In this document: one piece after another, positions 1 through 8,559 of the stretch
How the letters are laid out: each line of letters opens with the position of its first letter
Position numbering within the stretch: position 1 is the first letter of the stretch
Assembly: GCA_963842725.1 (NCBI GenBank)
Contig: CAWJHN010000004.1
Span: forward strand, 744,001 to 808,000
DNA from: UBA10649 sp963842725
Lineage (GTDB): Bacteria > Actinomycetota > Actinomycetes > S36-B12
DNA: 64,000 nt
Direction: 5' to 3'
The notes under the pieces: generated by a model
The model's input: the letters and a program-made list of their open reading frames with translations, nothing else
Told to the model about the DNA's origin: nothing
Database searches by the model: none
Position numbers and translations under genes: made by a program

Positions 1-637
1 CCAGATGGCCCAGCACGTCGTGCTCGCGGTTGGTGAGGGCAGGTCCCAGGAATCGCTCGCGCTGGTCGACCTGTCGCGCCGCGGTGACCAGGTCCTCGGC
101 CAGCAGGTCGCCGACCCAGGCATCCACCCGCCGCCCACGGTGGGTCCCGTGCCGGCGCATGACGACGTCGGGGATCCGGAACCCGACGCGGCGCGCCGTG
201 GCGCGCGATGCCTCGTTGCCGACGGTCGCGTACCAGGTGACCACCTCGACACGCAGGGTGGAGAAGGCCCACGAGCAGGCGAGTCGCAGGGCCCGGACCG
301 AGTGTCCGTGACCGCGGGCCCATGGCGCGAGCAGGTAGCCGACCTCAGCCCCGCCTTCGCCGTCGAGGTAGAGGTCGAGGTTGCCCGACCAGCGGTCGGA
401 CGGCGCCACCGTGACGGCCCACGCGGGGTAGTCCCACCAGGCTGCCGGCGTCGGCCGCTTGGCCAGCCACTCCTCCGCGTCCGCCCGCGCGTACGGGACC
501 GGCACGGTGGTCCAGCGCTGGATCTGCGCGTCCTGGCAGGCGGTCGTGATGTCGTCCGCATCGCCCGGTCGAGGGGGCCGCAGGGTGACGACGCCATCGC
601 TCAGGACGGGCGGCGTCGATCTCGGCGCGGACGGCAT
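1..637 (-). CDS. GNAT-family N-acetyltransferase with start of a LuxR-like C-terminal tail (3' end outside window)
   Basis: Read on the minus strand from an ATG at 637; the gene runs off the left edge after 212 codons. The first ~165 residues look like a RimJ/RimL-type acetyltransferase: an N-terminal 'VTLRPPRPGDADDI' strand-helix, then the acetyl-CoA region 'EVGYLLAPWARGHGHSVRAL' and a late 'NEASRATARRVGF' segment typical of GNATs. After the GNAT fold the chain continues with 'LTNREHDVLGHL', which resembles the start of a LuxR-type helix-turn-helix ('LTxRExEVLxLL'). If so this is an acetyltransferase joined to a DNA-binding tail, but only the first helix is inside the window. Substrate unknown. 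No clear Shine-Dalgarno; a CACACT hexamer lies 7 nt before the ATG, so it may be leaderless. Confidence 0.75.
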   Translation of the reverse strand, partial: MPSAPRSTPPVLSDGVVTLRPPRPGDADDITTACQDAQIQRWTTVPVPYARADAEEWLAKRPTPAAWWDYPAWAVTVAPSDRWSGNLDLYLDGEGGAEVGYLLAPWARGHGHSVRALRLACSWAFSTLRVEVVTWYATVGNEASRATARRVGFRIPDVVMRRHGTHRGRRVDAWVGDLLAEDLVTAARQVDQRERFLGPALTNREHDVLGHL

Positions 638-761
638 GGGCGCAAGTGTGACAGGCCCGTGCGCGACCGCGGGTCGCTCGGCCGCGAGGCGGTTCGCGCA
701 GCGGACGAGCGGTGCCGGGGGATGGGAGGCCCGCAGGAGGCGGCCACTCGGCTGGCACCCG

Positions 762-767
762 TACGAT
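762..767 (+). promoter_or_regulatory. Possible -10 element for secA
   Basis: TACGAT fits the actinobacterial TANNNT -10 pattern and lies about 80 nt before the chosen secA start. No convincing -35 is visible, so support is weak. Confidence 0.3.
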
Positions 768-847
768 GAGGGGATCGACCACACCGGTCGATGGCATTCG
801 TGCGCCCGGACGGGCCCGATGCGTGCCGATGGAAAGGTCGCACCGCT

Positions 848-3667
848 GTGGGAGTGCTCGACAAGATTCTTCGCGCCGGCGAGGGCAAGATCCTGCGCAA
901 GCTCGACGGCATCGCCAAGTCCGTCAACGCGATCGAGGCGGACTTCACCGACCTCACGGACGCGGAGCTGCGGGCCCTGACCGACGAGTACAAGCAGCGG
1001 TTCCAGAACGGCGAGACCCTCGACGACCTCCTGCCCGAGGCCTTCGCAACCGTCCGTGAGGCTGCCAAGCGCACGCTGGGCCAGCGCCACTACGACGTGC
1101 AGATCATGGGCGGTGCCGCGCTGCACCTGGGCAACATCGCCGAGATGCGGACCGGCGAGGGCAAGACGCTGGTCGCCACCCTGCCCGCGTACCTCAACGC
1201 ACTGTCCGGCAACGGCGTCCACGTCGTCACGGTCAACGACTACCTGGCCGAGCGCGACTCCGAGTGGATGGGACGCATCCACCGGTTCCTCGGACTCGAT
1301 GTCGGAGTGATCCTGCAGCCGATGACCCCGGCCGAGCGTCGGATCCAGTACGCCGCCGACATCACCTACGGCACGAACAACGAATTCGGCTTCGACTACC
1401 TGCGCGACAACATGGCATGGTCGAAGGAGGAGATGGTCCAGCGCGGCCACAACTACGCGGTCGTCGACGAGGTCGACTCCATCCTCATCGACGAGGCCCG
1501 CACGCCGCTGATCATCAGCGGCCCGGCCGACCAGGCCACGACGTGGTACGCGGAGTTCGCCCGCATCGCCAACATCCTCAAGCGCGATGCCGACTACGAG
1601 GTCGACGAGAAGAAGAAGACCGTCGGCGTCCTCGAGGAGGCGATCGACAAGGTCGAGGACCAGATCGGCATCGACAACCTCTACGACACCGTCAACACCC
1701 CGCTCGTCGGATTCCTGAACAACGCGATCAAGGCGAAGGAGCTGTTCAAGAAGGACCGGGACTACGTCGTGATCGACGGCGAGGTGCTGATCGTCGACGA
1801 GCACACCGGGCGCATCCTCGCCGGACGCCGCTACAACGAGGGACTGCACCAGTCCATCGAGGCGAAGGAGGGCGTCGAGGTCAAGGCCGAGAACCAGACC
1901 CTGGCGACGATCACCCTGCAGAACTTCTTCCGCCTCTACACCAAGCTGTCCGGCATGACCGGCACCGCCATGACCGAGGCGGCCGAGTTCAACCAGATCT
2001 ACAACCTGGGCGTCGTGCCGATCCCGACGAACCGCGACATGGTCCGCCTCGACAACGCCGACCTCGTGTACCGCACGGAGCAGGCGAAGTTCGCCGCCGT
2101 CCTCGATGACATCGTCGAGAGGCACGGCAAGGGTCAGCCGATCCTGGTCGGCACGACGAGCGTCGAGAAGTCCGAGCACCTCTCGAAGCTGCTGAAGCAG
2201 AACGGCGTGCCGCACGAGGTGCTGAACGCGAAGCACCACGAGCGCGAGGCCGCGATCGTTGCGCAGGCCGGCCGTCGCGGTGCGGTCACGGTCGCTACCA
2301 ACATGGCCGGACGAGGCACGGACATCATCCTCGGCGGCAACCCCGAGTTCATGGCGGCCGCTGCGCTGTCTCAGAAGGGACTGTCCCCGATCGAGGACCC
2401 CGAGGCCTACGAGGCGGCGTGGCCCGATGAACTGGCCCGGCAGAAGACGGCAGTGGCCACCGAGCACGAGGAGGTCACCGGCCTCGGTGGCCTGTACGTG
2501 CTGGCCACCGAGCGCCACGAGTCTCGACGCATCGACAACCAGCTGCGCGGCCGGTCCGGACGCCAGGGCGATCCGGGCGAGTCGCAGTTCTACCTGTCGC
2601 TCGAGGACGACCTCATGCGGTTGTTCAAGTCCGACATGGTCGACTCGTTCCTGCGCCGGTTCAACGTCCCGGACGACGTGCCGATCGAGGCCAAGATGGT
2701 CACGAACGCGATCCGCTCGGCGCAGTCGCAGGTCGAGGCGCAGAACTTCGAGATCCGCAAGGACGTCCTCAAGTACGACGACGTGCTCAACCGGCAGCGC
2801 CTGGTGATCTACGGTGAGCGCCGCCGGGTGCTCGAGGGCGAGGACATCGAGGAGCAGGTCCGCGAGTTCATCACCGACACCGTCACCGGCTACGTGACCG
2901 CCGCCACCGGTGAGGGCTACCCGGAGTCCTGGGACCTGGAACAGCTCTGGACCGCCCTGGCGCAGCTCTATCCGGTCGGCGTGACGATCGAGGAGGCCGA
3001 AGAGGCCTCGGGCGGCTCGCGAGCCGGGATGAGCAGCGACTTCCTGCTCAACGAGCTCATCGACGATGCCCAGCGTGCCTACGACCATCGCGAGGAGACC
3101 CTCGGGGACGAGGTCACCCGCGAGCTCGAGCGACGGGTCATCCTGTCGGTCCTGGATCGCAAGTGGCGCGAGCACCTCTACGAGATGGACTACCTGCGCG
3201 ACGGCATCGGCCTGCGCGCCATGGCGCAGCGTGACCCCCTGATCGAGTACCAGCGCGAGGGCTTCGACCTGTTCACGGCGATGATGGAGTCCATCAAGGA
3301 GGAGACGGTCGGCTACCTGTTCAACCTCGAGGTGCAGGTCAACGCACCGGTGTCCGAGGAGGCGGCTGCCGCGGTCGAGGAGCTCGAGGACGCGAGTCGG
3401 AGCGAGGCGACGGCCGCGCTGGCCGCCGCGGTCAGCGCCGGCAGCGCCGCGGCGAAGAAGGCGGCGGATACCCACGGACCCGACATCGTCGCCAAGGGCC
3501 TGGGGCCGTCACGCCCGCAGCACCTGGAGTACTCGGCGCCGAGCGAGACGGGCGAGGTGACGCACGGCGAGATGGAGTACGAGGACGGTGGCATCGTCGA
3601 GGTCGACCCCAATGCGTCCCGGGCCGAGCGCCGTCGTGCCGAGCGGGCCAACCGCAAGAGGCGCTAG
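848..3667 (+). CDS. secA: Preprotein translocase subunit SecA (SecA1 type)
   Basis: ATPase motor that drives unfolded preproteins through SecYEG. The predicted 939-residue protein has the normal SecA architecture: Walker A 'MRTGEGKT' near residue 100, the DEAD-like 'VDEVDSILIDEARTPLI' segment, the preprotein cross-linking domain, 'TNMAGRGTDIILGGNPE' of the second motor fold, and 'LRGRSGRQGDPG'. The tail is basic and Ala/Glu-rich and lacks the C-terminal zinc-binding motif, as is usual for actinobacterial SecA1. I chose GTG 848 because GGAAAGG lies about 10 nt upstream and the protein then begins VGVLDKILRAGEGK, as in relatives; an in-frame ATG at 791 would add an unlikely 19 residues. The stop codon overlaps that of the convergent L,D-transpeptidase within a shared CTAG. 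Confidence 0.97.
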   Translation: MGVLDKILRAGEGKILRKLDGIAKSVNAIEADFTDLTDAELRALTDEYKQRFQNGETLDDLLPEAFATVREAAKRTLGQRHYDVQIMGGAALHLGNIAEMRTGEGKTLVATLPAYLNALSGNGVHVVTVNDYLAERDSEWMGRIHRFLGLDVGVILQPMTPAERRIQYAADITYGTNNEFGFDYLRDNMAWSKEEMVQRGHNYAVVDEVDSILIDEARTPLIISGPADQATTWYAEFARIANILKRDADYEVDEKKKTVGVLEEAIDKVEDQIGIDNLYDTVNTPLVGFLNNAIKAKELFKKDRDYVVIDGEVLIVDEHTGRILAGRRYNEGLHQSIEAKEGVEVKAENQTLATITLQNFFRLYTKLSGMTGTAMTEAAEFNQIYNLGVVPIPTNRDMVRLDNADLVYRTEQAKFAAVLDDIVERHGKGQPILVGTTSVEKSEHLSKLLKQNGVPHEVLNAKHHEREAAIVAQAGRRGAVTVATNMAGRGTDIILGGNPEFMAAAALSQKGLSPIEDPEAYEAAWPDELARQKTAVATEHEEVTGLGGLYVLATERHESRRIDNQLRGRSGRQGDPGESQFYLSLEDDLMRLFKSDMVDSFLRRFNVPDDVPIEAKMVTNAIRSAQSQVEAQNFEIRKDVLKYDDVLNRQRLVIYGERRRVLEGEDIEEQVREFITDTVTGYVTAATGEGYPESWDLEQLWTALAQLYPVGVTIEEAEEASGGSRAGMSSDFLLNELIDDAQRAYDHREETLGDEVTRELERRVILSVLDRKWREHLYEMDYLRDGIGLRAMAQRDPLIEYQREGFDLFTAMMESIKEETVGYLFNLEVQVNAPVSEEAAAAVEELEDASRSEATAALAAAVSAGSAAAKKAADTHGPDIVAKGLGPSRPQHLEYSAPSETGEVTHGEMEYEDGGIVEVDPNASRAERRRAERANRKRR

Positions 3668-4335
3668 GGCGACGGCAGCACGACGACCAGGTCGCCGACG
3701 TCGAGGAATCGGTACACCTTGGCCGCGGCCGTCTCGCTGAGACGGACGCAGCCGCCACGGGCGATGGCCAGTCCGAGCTGCCGCGGCGAGTGCATGCGGC
3801 TCCCGTCGTAGTACCGCGGGATGCTGTGGAACCCGATCGACGACTTGGTGTCGGGGCCCCAGGCGAAGCGGACCATGTGGTCGAAGGTCACCTTCGAGAA
3901 CGGGTTGGAGCTGTGCTTCGACTTGGAGTAGATCCGGTACGTCCCCTTGACGGGCCGGTCGAACCGGCCGACGACGGGGTAGCGGGCGACGACCTCGTCG
4001 GCCTCGTTGATCAGCCAGACCGTCATGAGGGCCTTGTCGTAGACGATGCGCTTGCCGTGGTGCCGTCGGTCGCGGGGGTAGTCGGGGACGTTGCGCGCCT
4101 TGCGTGTCGCGCTGGCCGGCTTGGGCATGGCCGGACGTGCTGACGTGGCGGAGCGGGCCCCGGCCGCGGACGACTCGGTCGCCGGCGAGGCCGGCTGCTC
4201 GGTGGGCTGCGACGCCCGTGCCGGGATGATCCAGGCCGAGACCAGGACCAAGGCGACGATGGCCGCGACCGATGCGGTGAGTTGCCAGCCTCGCGGGGTT
4301 CGCAGGGCACGCAGCGGTCCGGGCGGGGAAGCCAT
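3664..4335 (-). CDS. Membrane-anchored L,D-transpeptidase (YkuD fold)
   Basis: Likely forms 3-3 cross-links in peptidoglycan or a related cell-wall linkage outside the membrane. 223 residues: a short cytoplasmic start, one membrane segment (about residues 20-38), an Ala/Pro/Ser-rich linker to about residue 90, then the YkuD catalytic domain. His170-Ser171 ('GFHSIP') and Cys196 ('RGGCVRLS') supply the catalytic residues; the usual SHGC before the cysteine reads RGGC, a conservative departure because the His of SHGC is not itself catalytic. A GTG at 4353 would add six residues; ATG 4335 was preferred. Convergent with secA, sharing the CTAG that carries both stop codons. Confidence 0.85.
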   Translation of the reverse strand: MASPPGPLRALRTPRGWQLTASVAAIVALVLVSAWIIPARASQPTEQPASPATESSAAGARSATSARPAMPKPASATRKARNVPDYPRDRRHHGKRIVYDKALMTVWLINEADEVVARYPVVGRFDRPVKGTYRIYSKSKHSSNPFSKVTFDHMVRFAWGPDTKSSIGFHSIPRYYDGSRMHSPRQLGLAIARGGCVRLSETAAAKVYRFLDVGDLVVVLPSP

Positions 4336-4424
4336 GTCCCAACTGTCCCGCACGTCACTTCAGTAACAGGTCCACGACGCGCCGAACCCGAGCGGTCCCT
4401 TCCGGGACCTATCGCATCTCGGAC

Positions 4425-4994
4425 CTATCGCATCTCGATGGCGGTCGCGAGCCAGCGACCCTCGACCGCCTCGAGCCGGACGGCGATGGCCTGCGCGCGG
4501 TCGGTGCCCACCAGGACAGCGGACGTCTCGACGATCCCCGGCGCCACCGGGCAGACCCGCACCGCCCTGACCGTCCGGATCCGGGTGACGCCGCGCTGCG
4601 CCCGGGCGGACGGATGCCGGGCCACGACGGTGCCGCGCCGAGCGAGTCCCGCCAGCACGTCCCGCGAGACCCAGCGCGTCAGCTGGCCGGGCGGACGCTC
4701 GCCGACGGACACCTCGACCACCGCGCGGGCCAGCCGCGCAACCCACGGGCCGGGGTCCGGCAGGCCTTCGCCTGGATCGACATCGTCGGGAGCAGCGGCC
4801 CCCACCAGGCGCAGGCCCCGGGGCACCGGCGGGATCGCCGGCACTCCCGGCGAAACCTCCCAGTCGTAGTCGAGCGCCAGCTGCCGCGCACTGGAGCGGC
4901 CGTGACCATTGACGACCCGCAGGGCGGGCGGCGAGGCCTCGGGCTCCTGGGCTGCCGGGTCGTCGGGGGATGAGGTGGGATGCGTCGTTGACAT
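4425..4994 (-). CDS. Rv3235-family protein (DUF6459)
   Basis: A 189-residue protein of unknown function. The C-terminal ~130 residues match the Rv3235 family pattern: 'WVARLARAVVEVSVGERPPG', then 'QLTRWVSRDVLAGLARRG', 'RTVRAVRVCPVAPGIVETSAVL' and the end 'RAQAIAVRLEAVEGRWLATAIEMR'. The N-terminal ~60 residues are Pro/Ala-rich and look disordered. It sits close to secA as in other actinobacteria, which suggests but does not prove a link with secretion or the envelope. ATG 4994 was chosen; AAGGA lies 13 nt upstream. No signal peptide, so probably cytoplasmic. Confidence 0.8.
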   Translation of the reverse strand: MSTTHPTSSPDDPAAQEPEASPPALRVVNGHGRSSARQLALDYDWEVSPGVPAIPPVPRGLRLVGAAAPDDVDPGEGLPDPGPWVARLARAVVEVSVGERPPGQLTRWVSRDVLAGLARRGTVVARHPSARAQRGVTRIRTVRAVRVCPVAPGIVETSAVLVGTDRAQAIAVRLEAVEGRWLATAIEMR

Positions 4995-5323
4995 GATGTC
5001 GGCACAGTCCTTCGGTCGGGCATTCGCGGTGAAGCCGCGCCGGGGGACTCGCGGGGTCATCAGGGGCACTGCTGATGGCTGAATACGTGCGTTTGCGTGT
5101 GTTTGCTTTTGTATGGCATCGGATGATGCCGTGTCAAGACCGAATCCGTGCCGGTGGACGGGGCATGACGCCGGTCGGTATTCCCGGCGGGGGTCGGCGC
5201 CAAACCCGCGGCGTTCCGGTGGGTGGAGCGTCAGTCGCGGTGATTCTGCCGCAACAGCGCCGTCCAGGTCCGATATGTCCCTTACGATGGCCGAGCGTCG
5301 ACCGGCGCGGTCTCGGAGGACAG
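4995..5323. other. Intergenic region between divergent Rv3235-family and response-regulator genes
   Basis: About 330 bp with no convincing gene. The part around 5080-5130 is notably T-rich for this genome and contains an inverted repeat GGCATC-GGAT-GATGCC at 5115-5130. TACGAT at 5283-5288 is a candidate -10 for the response regulator, and GGAGGA at 5315-5320 is its ribosome binding site. Confidence 0.5.
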
Positions 5324-6007
5324 ATGGACGATCCCGACGCCGGCGGACGGAACGACCCCGGTCCGACCCGGGTCCTCGTGGTCGATGACCACCGGACCTT
5401 CGCCGAGCTGCTGTCCCGGGCGCTCGACGGCGAGCCGGACCTCGAATGCGTCGGGTACGCGCGGGACTCCGCACAGGCGGTGCGGGCGGTGTCGGCCCTG
5501 GCTCCGGAGGTCGTGATCATGGACCTTCGCCTGCCCGACCGCGACGGGATCACGACGACTGCCGAGCTCACCCGCGAGCACCCCGAGCTGAAGGTGCTCA
5601 TCCTCACGGCGCATGCCGGCCCGACCGAGATGGCTCGGGCGGGCGCCGCCGGGGCCGCCGGCTTCCTCGCCAAGGACGGCTCGCTCACCGACGTGCTGGC
5701 GGCGATCCGCAATGCCAAGCGCGGCAGCCTCATCCTGCCGCCCTCGGTGCTGGCCGGGTTTGCGGCCCGCGATCCGGAGTGGCAGCCGGCCGCGGACCCG
5801 GGTCTGACCCCGCGCGAGCTCGAGGTGCTGCGCCTGCTCGGTCAGGGTCGCGATCCGCGGGCCATCGCCAAGGAGCTCGGCGTCAGCCTCCACACCTGCC
5901 GCGGATACGTGAAGGGCCTGCTGGCCAAGCTCGACGTCCACTCCCAACTCGAGGCCGTGGTCGTCGCCACTCGCGCCGGCCTGATCACGGTGGGCGAGCG
6001 TCCGTGA
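5324..6007 (+). CDS. NarL/FixJ-type two-component response regulator
   Basis: Transcriptional regulator expected to be phosphorylated by the overlapping kinase. 227 residues: receiver domain at about residues 15-130 with acidic pocket D21-D22, phospho-acceptor Asp67 ('IMDLRLPDRDG'), switch Thr95 and Lys118; then a LuxR-type helix-turn-helix from 'LTPRELEVLRLL' (161-172) to the recognition helix 'TCRGYVKGLLAKL'. ATG 5324 follows GGAGGA. The kinase gene begins GTGA on this stop codon, so the two are translationally coupled. Target genes are not evident from the window. Confidence 0.93.
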   Translation: MDDPDAGGRNDPGPTRVLVVDDHRTFAELLSRALDGEPDLECVGYARDSAQAVRAVSALAPEVVIMDLRLPDRDGITTTAELTREHPELKVLILTAHAGPTEMARAGAAGAAGFLAKDGSLTDVLAAIRNAKRGSLILPPSVLAGFAARDPEWQPAADPGLTPRELEVLRLLGQGRDPRAIAKELGVSLHTCRGYVKGLLAKLDVHSQLEAVVVATRAGLITVGERP

Positions 6008-7365
6008 CCACCATGGCCCCCGAACCGGAACGCGAACCGGAGCCGGAGGCCGGGCCGACCGACCGCACGCCCTCGAACGTGGCGGTTCGGCGCGCCCTGC
6101 GCTGGTACCTGCTGTGGAGCCTGGTCGCCCTCGTACTGGTCTCGGCCGGCGTGGTCCTGCTGAGCAGCGGCATCGCCCGCAACGAGACCATGCGGGACGC
6201 CGAGTTCACGACGCGCGCCGTCGCCGACACGATCGTCGCACCGCTGCTCGACGATGACTTCCATGCCGGCGACCCGGTCGCCGTCGCCGACCTCGAGGAG
6301 GCCATGGCCCTGCGATCGCGGGACGGCTCGGTCCTGCACGTGAAGCTGTGGGAGGACGCCGGCGGGGGCCGGAGCCGCATCCTGTGGGCGGACGAGCCGG
6401 CGATCGTCGGCGAGACGTTCGCAATGGACCCGCTCGAGTACGGGCTGTTCGGCACCGATCGCGTCGTCACCGAGATCTCCGACCTGCAGAAGCCCGAGAA
6501 CGCCTTCGAGCGCTACGCGGGCGAGCTGGTCGAGGTCTACGCCGGACTGACGGACGCGACCGGCGCGCACCTGCTGTTCGAGGCGTACATCCCGGCGGCC
6601 CGGGTGGCCGACGACACGCTCTCCCTGACGCGCGAGCTGCTGCCCCTCACGCTCGGGGCCCTGCTCGTGCTCTCGCTGAGCACGCTGCCGCTGGCGGTCT
6701 CGCTGGCCCGGCGCGTGGATCGCGCGCAGGCCGACCGGCGCCGGCTGCTCCACAATGCGATCGAGGCGTCCGACCTCGAGCGCCGCCGGATCGCCCAGGA
6801 TCTCCACGACGAGGTGATCCAGGACCTGGCTGGGGTCGGCTACTCGCTGTCCTCGGTCGCGCGTGAGCTGCCGGCCGACTCCGAGTCGCGCGCGCGACTC
6901 GATCAGGTGGGCGCGATCGTGCGACGCGACGTGGCCTCGCTCCGGACGCTGATGACCGACATCTACCCGCCCGACCTCGACACCCGCGGCCTGGCCGAGG
7001 CGGTTCGCGATCTCCTGACGCAGGAGGCGTTCGCCGGGATCGACGTGATGTACGACGTCGATGAGCCGCTGGCGCCCTCGCCCACGACGGCGCGCCTGGC
7101 GTTCCGCGTGATCCGCGAGTCCCTGCGCAACGTCGCCAAGCACGCTCGCGCCAGATCGCTGGTCGTACGGCTCCGGCAGGAGGCCGGCTCGCTGCGCTTC
7201 GAGGTCATCGACGACGGGGTCGGCTTCGATGCCGATCGCGAAGGGCCGCAGGGGCACCTGGGGCTCAGGCTGATCCAGGAGACCGTCGCCGACGCCGGCG
7301 GCTCGCTGATCATCGACTCCACGCCGGGGCATGGTGCCCGCGTGGCGGGCATGCTGCCGAACTGA
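6004..7365 (+). CDS. DesK/NarX-type sensor histidine kinase (HisKA_3)
   Basis: 453 residues. An acidic Pro/Glu-rich start is followed by a membrane helix at about 35-57, an extracytoplasmic sensor of about 160 residues, a second membrane helix at about 215-240, then the dimerisation helix with His268 in 'RIAQDLHDEVIQDLAG' and an HATPase_c domain ('RNVAKHARA', 'DDGVGFD', 'GHLGLRLI'). These mark the HisKA_3 family that partners NarL-type regulators. GTG 6004 overlaps the regulator's TGA by 4 nt; an ATG three codons on is the alternative start. The signal sensed is unknown; the external domain has no recognisable fold. Confidence 0.92.
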   Translation: MTTMAPEPEREPEPEAGPTDRTPSNVAVRRALRWYLLWSLVALVLVSAGVVLLSSGIARNETMRDAEFTTRAVADTIVAPLLDDDFHAGDPVAVADLEEAMALRSRDGSVLHVKLWEDAGGGRSRILWADEPAIVGETFAMDPLEYGLFGTDRVVTEISDLQKPENAFERYAGELVEVYAGLTDATGAHLLFEAYIPAARVADDTLSLTRELLPLTLGALLVLSLSTLPLAVSLARRVDRAQADRRRLLHNAIEASDLERRRIAQDLHDEVIQDLAGVGYSLSSVARELPADSESRARLDQVGAIVRRDVASLRTLMTDIYPPDLDTRGLAEAVRDLLTQEAFAGIDVMYDVDEPLAPSPTTARLAFRVIRESLRNVAKHARARSLVVRLRQEAGSLRFEVIDDGVGFDADREGPQGHLGLRLIQETVADAGGSLIIDSTPGHGARVAGMLPN

Positions 7366-7408
7366 CGGCCGGTCTGGTGCGCGAAGCGGCTGGGCGCCGG
7401 CATGGCAA

Positions 7409-7445
7409 AGCCCCGGCGCCCATCGGGGGGGTGGGCGCCGGGGCT
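7409..7445 (+). terminator. Strong hairpin after the two-component operon
   Basis: Perfect 13-bp stem, AGCCCCGGCGCCC at 7409-7421 paired with 7433-7445, enclosing an 11-nt G-rich loop. No T-run follows, as is common for actinobacterial terminators. It lies 44 nt after the kinase stop codon. Confidence 0.7.
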
Positions 7446-7561
7446 GCGTCGACGGTCGGAGTCGCCGAATGGGTTCCGGCGCCCGCCAACGTGACCACGT
7501 GTGCTCTGCGGTCCATTCAGCCACCGTCGTGGACGCCAGCCAACCCCCACCTGCGCCGCGA

Positions 7562-7582
7562 GAACCCCCAGAATTGGGGTTC
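7562..7582. repeat. Inverted repeat upstream of the 7633 gene
   Basis: GAACCCC-N7-GGGGTTC, 51 nt before the next start codon, with more C/G runs around it. Its position suggests an operator, but no matching regulator can be named. The rest of 7446-7632 shows nothing recognisable. Confidence 0.35.
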
Positions 7583-7632
7583 GGTGCAGTCACGGGGGTT
7601 TGCGCCCGGCCGGGTCCGGGAACACCGCGGGC

Positions 7633-8145
7633 ATGCAGGATCCGGAATCGCAGTGGCTGGCTGCCGCAGCCGACCTCCAGGCGGACATGGACGCCGACGT
7701 GCGCGCCGAGGCCTTCGAGGTCTTCGTGGCCGAGGCCGCGCGTGCCAGGCTGGCCGATCGGGTCGGGTCGGTGCGGGTGTCCGTGCGCTGCGGCCACGTG
7801 GTGATCGGCGACCTGGACGCGACCCCGGAGGGGGAGGTGGCCGGGCATCTGCAGCTGGTCGACGTGACCGGCCGACGCCTGCTCATCCCGGCAGCGTCGG
7901 TCCTCGTCATGACCGGCTCCCGACCGGGCCTGCGGGCCGAGGAGCCGTCACGCGCGGCCCGCTCGATCACCGCCCGCCTGCGGGAGGCGTGGATCCTCGA
8001 CGAGTCGGTCCGGGCGCTGCTGGTCGACGGACGCTCGGTCGGCAGTCGACTGCTCCACGTCGGCGCGGACCATGTCGAGCTCGACGAGGGGGCGACGGGC
8101 ATGGTGGTCGCCCTGGGCGCCGTGGACGTATGGGTCATCGGCTGA
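7633..8145 (+). CDS. Conserved hypothetical protein, 170 aa
   Basis: No family recognised. The chain starts with a charged helix ('ADLQADMDADVRAEAFEVFVAEAARARLADR'), followed by two similar beta-rich halves: 'VSVRCGHVVIGDLDAT...LLIPAASVLVM' and 'LHVGADHVELDEGATGMVVALGAVDVWVIG'. These look like a repeated small barrel. It is cytoplasmic by composition. ATG 7633 begins just before the conserved-looking helix; no good ribosome binding site is present. It lies upstream of the HTH/SAF/MinD group and may belong with that locus. Confidence 0.65.
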   Translation: MQDPESQWLAAAADLQADMDADVRAEAFEVFVAEAARARLADRVGSVRVSVRCGHVVIGDLDATPEGEVAGHLQLVDVTGRRLLIPAASVLVMTGSRPGLRAEEPSRAARSITARLREAWILDESVRALLVDGRSVGSRLLHVGADHVELDEGATGMVVALGAVDVWVIG

Positions 8146-8204
8146 GGCTCCGGGGCATCGGCCACGCATGGACGAGACGCGGCGCGTACCGTCCGGTCCC
8201 GTCG

Positions 8205-8438
8205 TCAGGCGTCCGGCTCGTCTTCGGCGCCGAAGGGGTGCGCCCTGACGAAGGCACGCGTCTGGTCGTACATGCGCGTGATGTACTCCTCTAGCGCGCT
8301 GGCCTCGACCCGCCACTGCCCTCGACCGCCGACCTTGATCGCCGGGAGGTCGCCGCTGCGCACCAGGGCATACGTCTGGGCGGCCGAGATGTTGAGCGTC
8401 TCGGCGACGTCGGCGAGCGTCAGGAACCGCGGGGTCAC
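8205..8438 (-). CDS. Small excisionase/BldC-type helix-turn-helix protein
   Basis: 77-residue MerR-like DNA-binding protein. Residues 5-55 carry the winged helix: 'LTLADVAETLNISAAQTYALVRSGDLPAIKVGGRGQWRVEASALEEYI', with the characteristic two-helix reading head and the 'K-GGRGQWR' wing. GTG 8438 start. Divergent from the SAF gene 121 bp away, so it is a candidate regulator of that promoter. The tail 'FVRAHPFGAEDEPDA' is not part of the fold. It could instead be architectural, as small BldC-like proteins bind cooperatively along DNA. Confidence 0.85.
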   Translation of the reverse strand: MTPRFLTLADVAETLNISAAQTYALVRSGDLPAIKVGGRGQWRVEASALEEYITRMYDQTRAFVRAHPFGAEDEPDA

Positions 8439-8559
8439 CGGGACATCGTCCCAAACGGAGCGCGGCAGGGCGCCCAGCCGCGCCGCCTGTGGACAGTCGT
8501 TTCCGGTTTCGGGCAACCGGAGCGATGCTGGGGGCAGCACACGGGGAGGCGGAGCGATC
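8439..8559. promoter_or_regulatory. Divergent control region of HTH and SAF genes
   Basis: Contains the inverted repeat CCGGTT-N6-AACCGG at 8503-8520 and, on the minus strand, a DnaA-box-like CTGTCCACA at 8489-8497. GGGGAGGCGGAG (8544-8555) is the ribosome binding site of the SAF gene. Confidence 0.45.

Noticed and set aside
3664..4335. Inactive L,D-transpeptidase because SHGC is altered to RGGC
   Set aside because: Catalytic Cys196, His170 and the adjacent Ser171 are present; the altered His is not one of the catalytic residues.
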